64,000 nt of DNA from Chryseolinea sp. H1M3-3 (GCF_029360725.1 NZ_JARKMY010000001.1:1240001-1304000); one strand, 5' to 3'. Counted from the first letter of the stretch, positions 6,831 through 15,753 are shown. A program made the numbers and translations. Notes: generated from the sequence alone by a model not told the origin.

Positions 6831-8849
6831 ATGAGGCTGAGAGTTCTCGTGTTAATCTCCTCCATTTTTTTGATGTCATGTGGCATTGAAAAGAAGGCAA
6901 ACAAAGCATTCATTTTAGGCAAGTATCAAAACTCAATTGACCTGTATAAAAAGGTCGTGAGTAAAAATGCTAACAACGGCAAGGCCAATTATTTCATTGC
7001 CGAATCTTACCGACTGAGCAATCGTCCGAAAGAAGCCGAGGCTTATTATGCAAAAGCCGGAGGCAAAGGAATTGACAAAGATTCCGTGCAGTTCTTTTAT
7101 GCACAATCTTTAAAGGCTAACGGCAAATATGCAGAGGCACGTCAGCAGTTGGATGAGATGATTAAGAGCACCAGTAACAACGCGCTGAAGGACCGCGCAC
7201 AGGCCGAGCGGAACGGATTAGCATACCTCGAGCAACTGAATGAAAAAACAAGCTACTATAGGGTAAAAAATCTTGAACTGATCAATACTCCTTCGAGTGA
7301 GTATTCTCCGGTGTTTTTAAACAACGAGTTATATTTCACCTCGTCACGCGGCAATGATAAAGTCTACGAAGCCACCGGTACCCCATTTACTGATATTTAT
7401 AAGGTAGCAAGTCGCGGAGCAATTGTTGATGTTGCCACGGTTGCCCCGTTACCTGCAGGAATTAACTCATCAAGCATTAACGACGGATGTATCACCTTTT
7501 CTCCAGACGGTAAAACCATGGTCTTTGCAAAAGGTAATTCAGGCAAAAGAAAAAGTACAGAAGACGTTGACCTCTATATCTCAAGGTTTAGAAATGGCGT
7601 ATGGTCTGACCCTATTATGATCAACATCAATGAGCCCGGTGCATGGGATTCGTCTCCGGCGTTCAGTCCTGATGGTCGTACATTATATTTTGCATCTAAC
7701 CGAAAGTCGCGGGGCAGAACTCAGATTAGTTATGGTGGTACGGATATTTACTCAGCACAAATGGATACGCGCGGAAGATTTTCCCGCGTGAGAAATCTTG
7801 GACCTGAGATTAATACACCAGGCAATGAACTTTTTCCCTACATGGCGGAAGACGCAAAATTATATTTCGCATCTGACGGACATCCTGGGTATGGCGGTTT
7901 GGATTTATTCGTAGTGAAACGTGCTAACGGAAAAACAGTCATTGAAAATCTGGCCCAGCCCGTTAATTCCTCCGGCGATGATTTTGGAATATTTTTATTC
8001 CGTCCCGATCGTGGCTTTTTAACCTCAAACCGTGAGGGCGGCAAAGGCGATGATGATATCTACACTTTCGTAAATGAAGACCCCAACCTGAAGGTTGTAA
8101 ACTACTACCTTCAAGGCATTACCTATACTCAGGATAAAGAGGGTAAGCTTCAAATTCTTCCTAACACAAGAGTTAATCTACTGGATGGCAAAGGAGAATT
8201 GATGCAAGACTACGTCACGGGAGACGACGGAAAGTTTTTGTTTCGTGTATATGACAATGAAGACTACAACCTCGTTGGGGAAACTGATGGATACTTGGTG
8301 AAACGCCAGCCCTACACGACGAAAGGCAGAGGTGTTGATCCATCGACATTGAAAGATCTGATCACCAATGTCACGTTAGATACGATACTCGTGCTTGATA
8401 AGATTGAACTCAATAAAATTTTTGCGCTCGAAAATATCTACTACAATTATAACCGGGCCGATATCCGGGAAGATGCTGCTAAAGAATTGGATAAACTGGT
8501 CCAACTCCTTATTGATAATCCCGAAATTAAGATTGAGCTAAGTTCCCACACCGACAGCGTCGATACGGACGCCTTCAACTTAAACTTATCTCAACGACGC
8601 GCCGAATCTGCCGTCAAGTATATAGTTCAAAACGGCATAGCTCCGGATCGATTGGTAGCCAAAGGGTATGGTGAGTCCAAGCCAATTGCAAGAAATACAA
8701 ATCCCGATGGTACTGATAACCCAGTCGGTAGACAGAAAAATAGACGAACAGAGTTCAAAATTCTTGAAATTGGTGTCATCCCAAAATCACTTCAAGGGGA
8801 TGAGCCCATAGACGATGAGGAGGATAAATACTTCAATGAAGGAAATTGA
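6831..8849 (+). CDS. PorE-like TPR/propeller/OmpA lipoprotein
   Basis: A 672-residue exported lipoprotein: the signal peptide ends in the lipobox 'LMSC' at Cys 17. The domains in order are TPR-like repeats (about 25-140), PD40/WD40-like propeller blades (about 150-420, with repeated 'FSPDGKTMVFA' and 'FSPDGRTLYFASN' motifs), a carboxypeptidase regulatory-like beta-sandwich (about 425-515) and an OmpA C-terminal peptidoglycan-binding domain (about 545-655, 'LSSHTDSVDTDAFNLNLSQR'). This is the architecture of PorE of the type IX secretion system, proposed to tie the machinery to peptidoglycan, but similar OmpA proteins occur in several copies in Cytophagales. Orthology to PorE is therefore only probable. 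Confidence 0.85.
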   Translation: MRLRVLVLISSIFLMSCGIEKKANKAFILGKYQNSIDLYKKVVSKNANNGKANYFIAESYRLSNRPKEAEAYYAKAGGKGIDKDSVQFFYAQSLKANGKYAEARQQLDEMIKSTSNNALKDRAQAERNGLAYLEQLNEKTSYYRVKNLELINTPSSEYSPVFLNNELYFTSSRGNDKVYEATGTPFTDIYKVASRGAIVDVATVAPLPAGINSSSINDGCITFSPDGKTMVFAKGNSGKRKSTEDVDLYISRFRNGVWSDPIMININEPGAWDSSPAFSPDGRTLYFASNRKSRGRTQISYGGTDIYSAQMDTRGRFSRVRNLGPEINTPGNELFPYMAEDAKLYFASDGHPGYGGLDLFVVKRANGKTVIENLAQPVNSSGDDFGIFLFRPDRGFLTSNREGGKGDDDIYTFVNEDPNLKVVNYYLQGITYTQDKEGKLQILPNTRVNLLDGKGELMQDYVTGDDGKFLFRVYDNEDYNLVGETDGYLVKRQPYTTKGRGVDPSTLKDLITNVTLDTILVLDKIELNKIFALENIYYNYNRADIREDAAKELDKLVQLLIDNPEIKIELSSHTDSVDTDAFNLNLSQRRAESAVKYIVQNGIAPDRLVAKGYGESKPIARNTNPDGTDNPVGRQKNRRTEFKILEIGVIPKSLQGDEPIDDEEDKYFNEGN

Positions 8850-8874
8850 TAAATCAATTAATAAGACAATAAAC

Positions 8875-8906
8875 AAAAGGCTGCCCTATACAGAGCAGCC
8901 TTTTAT
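8875..8906. terminator. Bidirectional terminator between PorE-like gene and desaturase
   Basis: A 10-bp perfect stem, aaaaggctgc (8875-8884) and gcagcctttt (8895-8904), with a 10-base loop. The T-run at 8901-8904 serves the plus strand and the A-run at 8875-8878 serves the minus strand, so it can end both converging genes. Confidence 0.85.
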
Positions 8907-8925
8907 CTGAACTTAAAGATGTTGA

Positions 8926-9702
8926 TTAGGCCGCTTTTGCCTTCTCAATATTTTCCAATTGAACTTCCTTGTGTCTTTTCAATGTAATGACTCCAATTTT
9001 ATCCAAAACTTTCATAACCAAATAAGTTGGATCGATCTCGTGCCAGCGGATTCCGCCAAAATTAGGGCGTGATCCATTTTTATGGTGATTGTTATGGTAA
9101 CTTTCTCCCATCATTAAGAAATCTACCGGAAGAAAATTCCGTGAAGTATCGCCCACTTCGAAGTTTCTGTATCCGTATTTATGCGCAAACCAGTTAATAA
9201 TTGCACCATGAATCGGGCTTAATAAAAATTGGATAGGCAATAATAACCATAACCACCACACGTCAGCGTAGACATAGTATATGGTAATGTATACACCAGC
9301 CCAGAAGATCCGTGACGGCCATGAGCGAGCGATTTTATCAAAGGCTTCCCACTGAGGCACACCTTCCGTGAAACGTTTTTCCGGGATAAGTTTTTTGTTA
9401 GCGATGTCCGAATAGATCGTTTTTGTTTTCCACATCATATTCCAAATCGTTTCGTCGTATTTAGGAGAATGTGGATCATCTTCAGTGTCAGCAAACGCAT
9501 GGTGCATGCGGTGCATAACTCCGTAGCCGTAAGGGCTTAAATAATTCGAACCTTGAAATATCCAGGTAAGCACATAAACGACCTTTTCCGTGAATTTACT
9601 CATCGTAAAAGACTTGTGCGCAGCATAGCGATGCAGAAAAAATGTCTGAAAGAATAGCGATAGATACCAGCTCGCTATGAAGAATACCAAAATTACGGTC
9701 AT
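8926..9702 (-). CDS. Fatty acid (acyl-CoA/acyl-lipid) desaturase
   Basis: A 258-residue integral membrane protein with the three histidine boxes of the di-iron desaturase family: 'HRYAAHK' (near 24), 'HRMHH' (near 64) and 'HNNHH' (near 205). Four hydrophobic segments flank them. The enzyme introduces a double bond into an acyl chain using O2 and an electron donor, adjusting membrane fluidity. At 258 residues it is shorter than the second desaturase in this window. It lies 108 bases downstream of the ECF sigma factor gene on the same strand, with a candidate ECF41-type promoter in that gap, so it is a likely target. Regiospecificity cannot be told. Confidence 0.9.
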   Translation of the reverse strand: MTVILVFFIASWYLSLFFQTFFLHRYAAHKSFTMSKFTEKVVYVLTWIFQGSNYLSPYGYGVMHRMHHAFADTEDDPHSPKYDETIWNMMWKTKTIYSDIANKKLIPEKRFTEGVPQWEAFDKIARSWPSRIFWAGVYITIYYVYADVWWLWLLLPIQFLLSPIHGAIINWFAHKYGYRNFEVGDTSRNFLPVDFLMMGESYHNNHHKNGSRPNFGGIRWHEIDPTYLVMKVLDKIGVITLKRHKEVQLENIEKAKAA

Positions 9703-9766
9703 AATTAAAATATAGGTTTAGATACTACAAAAGCGAAAAAGCCCGGAAAGGGTTCATTTAGTGTAA

Positions 9767-9792
9767 GACAGATCGAATGGAGATTTGTGACA
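9767..9792 (-). promoter_or_regulatory. Candidate ECF41-type promoter upstream of desaturase
   Basis: On the minus strand TGTCACA (9792-9786) is followed after 15 bases by TGTC (9770-9767). The ECF41 promoter that I recall is TGTCACA-N16-CGTC, so the -35 is exact and the -10 differs by one base and one base of spacing. It stands about 65 bases before the desaturase start, beside an ECF41-like sigma gene. Confidence 0.5.
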
Positions 9793-9810
9793 GATTAAGA
9801 GAAAAAAATT

Positions 9811-10431
9811 TTAAGATTTCTTAATAGAATCCGAAATACCTTCCTTTTGAAGCTCATTTACCAGTTCAACAGCGTTTCCCATATAACAGGCTTTACGAAA
9901 ACTTTCAACAAACTTTGACGTGTCAGGCAGTTCAAAATTTATTTTGGAAGTCTCCTCTGCCAACTTCTTTTTGGCTCTGCAAAAAAGTTGACGGCAATGA
10001 TCTTTCTTTTTATCCAAAGCCTCCTGAAGAGCTTCGTAGTCAAAGTCAAAAACTTCTTTCAATACGTAGACAGCCCGTTCCAAGGGTTCTAGTTTTGCTT
10101 GTAAAATTTTGTAGGCCTTGGCCATTTCCACATCAAAATCCAAATGAGCGAAGCTGGTTTCCTTAAACCTTCCAAGGAGTTCTGACAAATTGTGTTGGTT
10201 GAATAACTCTTCTTTCTTTTTTCTCAACGCATTGAGGTGATTGATGCAATTGTTCTTAACGGCCTTGATCAGGTAGGCTTTTGTATTCTCAATCTTCTGA
10301 GGCCCGAGCGTTAACCATTTCAAAAAGGTTTCCTGTACGATGTCTTCCGCATCTGCTTTACAGCGCACAAGGTTATAAGCAATGGCTTCTAACAAAGGGC
10401 GGTAGAGGATGATGGTCTTTTCGTGATTCAT
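9811..10431 (-). CDS. ECF41/SigJ-like sigma factor with truncated C-terminal extension
   Basis: A 206-residue extracytoplasmic function sigma factor. Region 2 is at about 8-75 ('RCKADAEDIVQETFLKWL'), region 4 at about 110-160 with 'LEPLERAVYVLKEVFDFDYE' and 'DHCRQLFCRAKKKL', a signature of the SigJ/ECF41 group. ECF41 proteins normally carry a full SnoaL-like domain of about 120 residues that controls activity. Here only about 35 residues follow ('SKFVESFRKACYMGNAVELV'), matching the first helix, then a stop. The DNA beyond the stop does not continue the domain in another frame that I can see. No anti-sigma gene is adjacent, which fits ECF41. The flanking desaturases are likely targets by position. 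Confidence 0.85.
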   Translation of the reverse strand: MNHEKTIILYRPLLEAIAYNLVRCKADAEDIVQETFLKWLTLGPQKIENTKAYLIKAVKNNCINHLNALRKKKEELFNQHNLSELLGRFKETSFAHLDFDVEMAKAYKILQAKLEPLERAVYVLKEVFDFDYEALQEALDKKKDHCRQLFCRAKKKLAEETSKINFELPDTSKFVESFRKACYMGNAVELVNELQKEGISDSIKKS

Positions 10432-10440
10432 AAATCAAAA

Positions 10441-10448
10441 CAAAGATA
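10441..10448 (-). promoter_or_regulatory. -7 element of the sigma factor gene
   Basis: TATCTTTG on the minus strand matches TAnnTTTG exactly. It ends 9 bases before the ATG at 10431, so the leader would be only a few bases long. I see no TTTG at the -33 position. Confidence 0.5.
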
Positions 10449-10563
10449 CGATGCATTTTATTCTATTCCTCGCACCACTCATCATCTCACCGTAAAAAAC
10501 TTTAAGTACTACCATACAATCGTTTGGCGGTGGCTAAGTTATCAAGTGTTAAGAGGGAAACCT

Positions 10564-10571
10564 TACCTTTG
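10564..10571 (+). promoter_or_regulatory. -7 element upstream of the second desaturase
   Basis: TACCTTTG fits TAnnTTTG exactly and lies 63 bases before the chosen ATG. No good -33 TTTG is seen at the proper distance. Confidence 0.4.
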
Positions 10572-10634
10572 ATTTATTTTGTGATTATTAGGTTCGGTAA
10601 TGACACTATATTTTATTTTTTTTGTTCAAGTAAT

Positions 10635-11573
10635 ATGACAAATCCAACTGTATCCCCCGAAGTAAGAAGTAAACCCATCATTGCACAGGAAATTGCCTTT
10701 GCAGGTATGCATCTTTTGCCGCTCGGGGCCTTATTTACTGGAGCAACGTGGTTTGACTGGACGATTTGCGCAGTTCTTTATGTTACACGAATGTTTTGGG
10801 TCACCGGTGGTTATCATCGCTACTTTGCTCATAAATCATACAAAACATCGCGCTGGTTTCAATTCATCATTGCCTTTATGGCACAAACAACAGCTCAAAA
10901 AGGAGCTTTGTGGTGGGCTGCCCATCACCGCCATCACCACAGACATAGCGATACCCCTGCCGATCCGCACTCAATGAAAATATATGGTTTTTGGTATTCA
11001 CACATTGGATGGATTGTAGGTCCTGATTTTAAAAAGACCGACTACAAGGTTATTGGTGACTATGCGAAATATCCTGAACTAGTCTGGCTGAACAAACATT
11101 ATCTTGTACCGCCATTCATTCTTGCGCTGGTAGTCATGGCGTTGGGCGGAATTGTGAACGGTGGAAGCATTACCATGATGTTTACTACCGCCGGCTTTTC
11201 TTCTTTATTTGTCGGTTTCTTCTTAAGTACCGTGATACTATATCATGCTACGTTTTCGATCAATTCCATTATGCACAAATTCGGAACGCAACGTTACGAA
11301 TCACATGATGAATCCAAAAATAGCATCTGGCTTGCACTATTAACACTGGGAGAGGGTTGGCACAACAATCATCACTACTATGAAGTAGCCGCTCGTCAGG
11401 GTTTTTTCTGGTGGGAGATCGATATAACTTACTATATTCTCCGAGGTTTTGCAGCGGTTGGGTTAATCTGGGACCTGAAAGAAGTTCCAAAGCACATAAA
11501 ACTTTCAAAAAACAAACAGGAAGCTGCTGCGTTACGTAAAGAGTTTGATGCGGAAAAAATTAATGCTGCGTAA
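10635..11573 (+). CDS. Acyl-CoA/acyl-lipid desaturase (delta-9 type)
   Basis: A 312-residue di-iron desaturase. The boxes are 'HRYFAHKSY', 'HHRHHHRHSD' and 'EGWHNNHHYY', with the family's four membrane segments between them. The strong 'GEGWHNNHH' box and length resemble delta-9 stearoyl-type enzymes. The ATG at 10635 is chosen; the frame extends upstream to a GTG at 10524, but that stretch reads as promoter DNA and has no family homology. A TACCTTTG -7 element at 10564-10571 lies inside that extension, which supports the later start. The gene is divergent from the ECF sigma factor gene. The two desaturases are clearly distinct proteins, not a recent duplication. Confidence 0.9.
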   Translation: MTNPTVSPEVRSKPIIAQEIAFAGMHLLPLGALFTGATWFDWTICAVLYVTRMFWVTGGYHRYFAHKSYKTSRWFQFIIAFMAQTTAQKGALWWAAHHRHHHRHSDTPADPHSMKIYGFWYSHIGWIVGPDFKKTDYKVIGDYAKYPELVWLNKHYLVPPFILALVVMALGGIVNGGSITMMFTTAGFSSLFVGFFLSTVILYHATFSINSIMHKFGTQRYESHDESKNSIWLALLTLGEGWHNNHHYYEVAARQGFFWWEIDITYYILRGFAAVGLIWDLKEVPKHIKLSKNKQEAAALRKEFDAEKINAA

Positions 11574-11657
11574 TCCCCGTATTTGCATCAGATTTTCAAA
11601 TTTTAAATAATTAGTTGTATTTGCATTTAATTTCCGGATCACCATTTCAATCAAATT

Positions 11658-12881
11658 TTGACTTTTCACGACTTTAATTTCGATAGCAGACTTGTTGATG
11701 GATTAGATTCCATGGGCATACGCACGCCGACTCCTATTCAAGAGAAGGCAATTCCAGTTATCATGCAACAAAAAGATTTAATTGCCTGTGCACAAACTGG
11801 AACAGGCAAAACAGCCACGTACCTTTTGCCAATTCTTAACAAAATCATTCACACCGAAAAGCGCCACTTAAATACGCTGATCATTGCTCCAACCCGAGAG
11901 TTAGCACAACAAATCGACCAGCAAATTGAAGGCTTTGGATATTTTCTTGGTGTTAGCTCCATTTCCATTTACGGAGGGGGCGATGGTGCAACGTGGGATC
12001 AGCAACGGAAAGCGCTGGAAGAAGGTGCGGACATCATCATAGCTACACCTGGCCGTCTCATTGCGCTGTTGGCAACTGGCAAAATAATTTTAGATCATTT
12101 AGAACACCTTGTTTTGGATGAAGCCGACCGTATGCTGGACATGGGATTTTATGATGACATTGTTAAGATTATAAATTATCTGCCTAAACAAAGACAGACG
12201 GTATTGTTTTCAGCAACAATGCCACCAAAGATCAGGACATTAGCAAATAAGATTTTAAATCAACCTGTAGAAATAAATATAGCCATTGCTAAACCTGCCG
12301 CCGGCATTTTGCAGCAGGCATATGTTGTTTACGATGAACAGAAATGGGCGCTGATAAAACATGTGTTAAAGACCTATACCTGGAACAGCGTTCTTATTTT
12401 TGCCTCCACCAAAGAGAATGTAAAAAAGCTAGATGCCGCCTTTGAACGGGCTGGGTTAGCCGCAAAAGCGTTCCATTCAGATCTTGATCAACAAGAGCGC
12501 GAACAAATTTTGCGCGCTTTTAAAAACAAACAAATAAACATGATCATCGGAACCGATGTGCTTTCGCGCGGCATCGATGTTGAGGGGATCAGTCTGGTGA
12601 TTAATTTTGATGTTCCGCCTGATCCAGAAGATTATGTTCACAGAGTTGGCCGGACTGCAAGAGCAGAAACAACAGGTACAGCAATTACTTTCATCAATGA
12701 AAAAGATCAGCGCAAATTTTTGAGCATTGAAAATTTAATTGGGGAAACTATTGAAAAACTACCTTTGCCCGCCTCTGTGGGCGAGGGGCCAGTGTACCAA
12801 CCGCAGCTTAAAAGGAAAACCAATTTCAGAAAACGAAACTCTGGAAAAACCTTTAAGAAAAATAATTCGCGAAAGAGCTAG
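11658..12881 (+). CDS. rhlE: DEAD-box RNA helicase, RhlE type
   Basis: A 407-residue ATP-dependent RNA helicase. The Q motif is 'TPTPIQEKAIP', Walker A 'AQTGTGKT' (near 46), 'PTRELA', the DEAD box 'LDEADRMLDMG' (Asp near 154), 'SATMPP', then helicase-C motifs 'RGIDVEG' and 'HRVGRTARAE'. A short basic C-terminal tail (about 375-407) is rich in Lys, Arg and Asn, as in RhlE-type helicases acting on ribosome assembly or mRNA decay. The start is a TTG at 11658, giving the family N-terminus 'MTFHDFNFD'; there is no ATG that would keep it. The 84-base gap upstream contains a 10-base direct repeat. Confidence 0.9.
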   Translation: MTFHDFNFDSRLVDGLDSMGIRTPTPIQEKAIPVIMQQKDLIACAQTGTGKTATYLLPILNKIIHTEKRHLNTLIIAPTRELAQQIDQQIEGFGYFLGVSSISIYGGGDGATWDQQRKALEEGADIIIATPGRLIALLATGKIILDHLEHLVLDEADRMLDMGFYDDIVKIINYLPKQRQTVLFSATMPPKIRTLANKILNQPVEINIAIAKPAAGILQQAYVVYDEQKWALIKHVLKTYTWNSVLIFASTKENVKKLDAAFERAGLAAKAFHSDLDQQEREQILRAFKNKQINMIIGTDVLSRGIDVEGISLVINFDVPPDPEDYVHRVGRTARAETTGTAITFINEKDQRKFLSIENLIGETIEKLPLPASVGEGPVYQPQLKRKTNFRKRNSGKTFKKNNSRKS

Positions 12882-13019
12882 TTGCGATTTGGGGAATGCT
12901 TCCACAGCACATAGTCCTGCGTTAAAAAAAACCGTACCATTTATTATAACTTGGAGATTGGTTACAATGGAAGGAAGTCAGTATATGAAAACAGCTAAAT
13001 GGAGCTAAACGGTGTAAGT

Positions 13020-15629
13020 TTATTTCTTTTTTAAAATCCCGATTACTTCGTTCAGTTTTAACAACGCTTCTACCGGGCTCACAGTATTAATATCCACTTT
13101 CCCCAATAATTCCTGAATCTCCTTAAACCGCGGATCTGCTTCAAACAGACTCATTTGAGGAGTAGGTTTAGGAACTTCTTTCATCTTCCGATCACCTTCG
13201 TTTTTATGCTTTTCCTTTTCAAGGAAATGTAAAATTTCATTTGCTCGTAAAACCACGCGGTTAGGAATTCCTGCGAGCTGTGCTACATGAATGCCGAAGC
13301 TGTGCTCGCTCCCACCTTCTTTAAGCTTGCGCATAAAAATGATCTTGTCACCCACTTCTTTCACCGACACATTGAAATTTTTGACGCGCACCAAATCTTC
13401 TTCAAGTTGATTCAATTCGTGATAATGCGTGGCAAACAATGTTTTTGGACTATAGTCTTTGTGATTATGTAAATATTCTACGATAGCCCAAGCAATAGAC
13501 ACACCGTCATAAGTACTTGTTCCCCTGCCAATCTCATCCATCAGAATCAAACTGCGATCACTCAGGTTGTTAAGAATACTGGCCGTCTCAGTCATTTCTA
13601 CCATGAATGTTGATTCACCGCGCGATAAGTTATCGGACGCGCCAACCCGGGTAAATACCTTATCAACAATACCTACTGTCGCAGCCTCGGCCGGAACAAA
13701 ACTTCCCATCTGCGCCATCAAAACAATCAACGCGGTTTGACGCAACAGCGCTGACTTACCTGCCATGTTCGGGCCAGTGATCACCAGTATTTGCTGTTTG
13801 GTGCTGTCTAAAAAAATATCATTCGGCACGTAAGTTTCTCCGACCGGCAATTGCTTTTCAATAACAGGGTGACGTCCCGATTTAATATCAAGGACAAGGG
13901 AATCATCGATAGAAGGTCTAGCGTAACGGTTGGCCTGTGCTACGCGCGCAAAAGACAACAAACAATCCAACTGTGCAAGTACACGTGCGTTCTGTTGAAT
14001 TTGCGGAATAAAATCAGTAGCATGATGAACAAGCGCATTGAATATCCTTTGCTCAATAACCACGAGTTTGTCTTCTGCATTTAATATCTTTTCCTCATAA
14101 ACTTTTAACTCCTCCGTGATGTATCGTTCACCATTTACCAATGTCTGTTTCCGAATCCAGTCGGAAGGAACCTTTTCTTTGTTAGCATTACTTACTTCCA
14201 GGTAATAACCAAAAACCTTGTTATAAGAAATTTTGAGTGAGTTAATAGACGTGCGTTCTATTTCCCTTTTCTGAATTTGAATCAGGTAATCTTTTCCAGA
14301 GAAAGCAATCTTTCGTAGTTCGTCTAATTCAGCGTCAATGCCATCCTTAATTAAGTTGCCTTGATTAACCATAATGGAAACATCTTCACGAAGCTCCTGC
14401 TCAATTTTCTCTACCAGAAATTCACAAAGATGAAGTTGATCCGCTAATTTTTTGAGTTCGGCAGACTGATGCACTCTTAACGCTTGTTGAATTGGTTGAA
14501 TGCAGCGCAATGATTTTTTGAGTTGCAGCATCTCCCTGGGATTGATACGGTTGACCGCTACTTTTGAAATCAGTCTCTCCAGATCAGCAATTTGTTTTAA
14601 TGGCTCTAATATTTTATCCGCTAAAACCCGATCTTTAAAAAACGTATCTACCATGAACAACCGTTCTTCTATAGCAGACTTTTCCTTTAGTGGAAGGATC
14701 ATCCATTTTCTCAACTGCCGTGAGCCCATAGGGGTTACGGTACAGTCAAGAACATCAATTAAAGGAACACCACCATCATTGTAAGAATGGACGATCTCCA
14801 GATTTCGGATTGTAAACTTATCGAGCCAAACGAATTTGTCTTCGTCAATACGTGAGATCGATGAAATATGAGAAGTATCTTTATGTTCGGTATCCTCCAG
14901 ATAATGAAGCACCGCACCTGCGGCGATTATTGCTTCACCGAGTTCGTCAATACCAAACCCTTTAAGCGATGCTGTCTTAAATTGATTGATTAATTTTTCG
15001 TAAGCGTAGTCATATCCGTAAACCCACTCATCTAAGGCGAAGGTGCTGTAGTCGTCACCGAACAGCACTTCAAAATGTCCGCGAGTTTGTTTGCCAAAAA
15101 TAATTTCAGACGGTGCAAAACCCTGGATTAATTTCAGCACATAATTTTCGCTGCCCTGGGCAACATAAAATTCACCAGTTGATACATCAAGAAACGACAC
15201 TCCAAATGTGTTCTTCCCCATAAAAACGGAGGCGAGAAAGTTGTTCTGTTTTCTTTCAAGAACGTTATCGTTGAAAGAGAGTCCTGGAGTGACCAACTCC
15301 GTTACTCCTCTTTTCACAATCCCTTTAACAAATCGCGGATCCTCCAGCTGATCACATATGGCAACGCGGTGACCTGCTCTTACCAATTTCGGAAGGTAAT
15401 TGTCTAATGCATGGTGAGGGAATCCAGCCAATTCAATTTCTGAAGCTGAACCGCTACCCCTTTTAGTAAGTACGATATCGAGAACCTTGGCAGCAGTAAT
15501 AGCATCTTGCCCGAAGGTTTCATAAAAATCACCTACCCGAAATAATAACAACGCACCTGGGTACTTTGCTTTGATGGCATTGTATTGCTTCATCAATGGT
15601 GTTTCAACGGCCGATTTCACTTCACTCAT
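13020..15629 (-). CDS. mutS: DNA mismatch repair ATPase MutS
   Basis: An approximately 869-residue MutS1. The mismatch-binding domain contains 'LLFRVGDFYETFG' with the Phe-x-Glu wedge. The lever and clamp domains occupy about 250-560. The ATPase shows Walker A 'GPNMAGKSALLRQ' (near 617), 'STFMVEMTE', Walker B 'LILMDEIGRGTSTYDG' and 'LFATHYHEL'. The C-terminus has the short beta-clamp/tetramer region ending 'VIGILKKK'. The ATG at 15629 is preferred over a TTG three codons upstream because a consensus -7 element abuts it. MutL is not in the window. It converges on rhlE with 138 bases between, in which I see no clear terminator or gene. Confidence 0.96.
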   Translation of the reverse strand: MSEVKSAVETPLMKQYNAIKAKYPGALLLFRVGDFYETFGQDAITAAKVLDIVLTKRGSGSASEIELAGFPHHALDNYLPKLVRAGHRVAICDQLEDPRFVKGIVKRGVTELVTPGLSFNDNVLERKQNNFLASVFMGKNTFGVSFLDVSTGEFYVAQGSENYVLKLIQGFAPSEIIFGKQTRGHFEVLFGDDYSTFALDEWVYGYDYAYEKLINQFKTASLKGFGIDELGEAIIAAGAVLHYLEDTEHKDTSHISSISRIDEDKFVWLDKFTIRNLEIVHSYNDGGVPLIDVLDCTVTPMGSRQLRKWMILPLKEKSAIEERLFMVDTFFKDRVLADKILEPLKQIADLERLISKVAVNRINPREMLQLKKSLRCIQPIQQALRVHQSAELKKLADQLHLCEFLVEKIEQELREDVSIMVNQGNLIKDGIDAELDELRKIAFSGKDYLIQIQKREIERTSINSLKISYNKVFGYYLEVSNANKEKVPSDWIRKQTLVNGERYITEELKVYEEKILNAEDKLVVIEQRIFNALVHHATDFIPQIQQNARVLAQLDCLLSFARVAQANRYARPSIDDSLVLDIKSGRHPVIEKQLPVGETYVPNDIFLDSTKQQILVITGPNMAGKSALLRQTALIVLMAQMGSFVPAEAATVGIVDKVFTRVGASDNLSRGESTFMVEMTETASILNNLSDRSLILMDEIGRGTSTYDGVSIAWAIVEYLHNHKDYSPKTLFATHYHELNQLEEDLVRVKNFNVSVKEVGDKIIFMRKLKEGGSEHSFGIHVAQLAGIPNRVVLRANEILHFLEKEKHKNEGDRKMKEVPKPTPQMSLFEADPRFKEIQELLGKVDINTVSPVEALLKLNEVIGILKKK

Positions 15630-15635
15630 AGTGAG

Positions 15636-15643
15636 CAAATATA
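15636..15643 (-). promoter_or_regulatory. -7 element abutting mutS start
   Basis: TATATTTG on the minus strand is an exact TAnnTTTG match ending 6 bases before the ATG at 15629. Transcription would start at or within a base or two of the ATG, giving a leaderless or nearly leaderless mRNA. No -33 TTTG is visible. Confidence 0.5.
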
Positions 15644-15753
15644 AAAAAGTCGTGGGAGCAGTTTATCGTTAGAAATTAAAAGTTATTCCAGCATTACTCC
15701 TTGGGCAGCAGGTCATCAAGTCTATTATTTGTAATGCGAGACGATAAATTGCA

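Noticed and set aside
10524-10634. 37-residue N-terminal extension of the second desaturase
   Set aside because: The region reads as promoter DNA with a TACCTTTG element, and the family starts at the ATG at 10635.
12739-13008. 89-codon frame overlapping the end of rhlE
   Set aside because: Its sequence is a frame-shifted copy of the rhlE tail followed by unconserved sequence; no start or family evidence.
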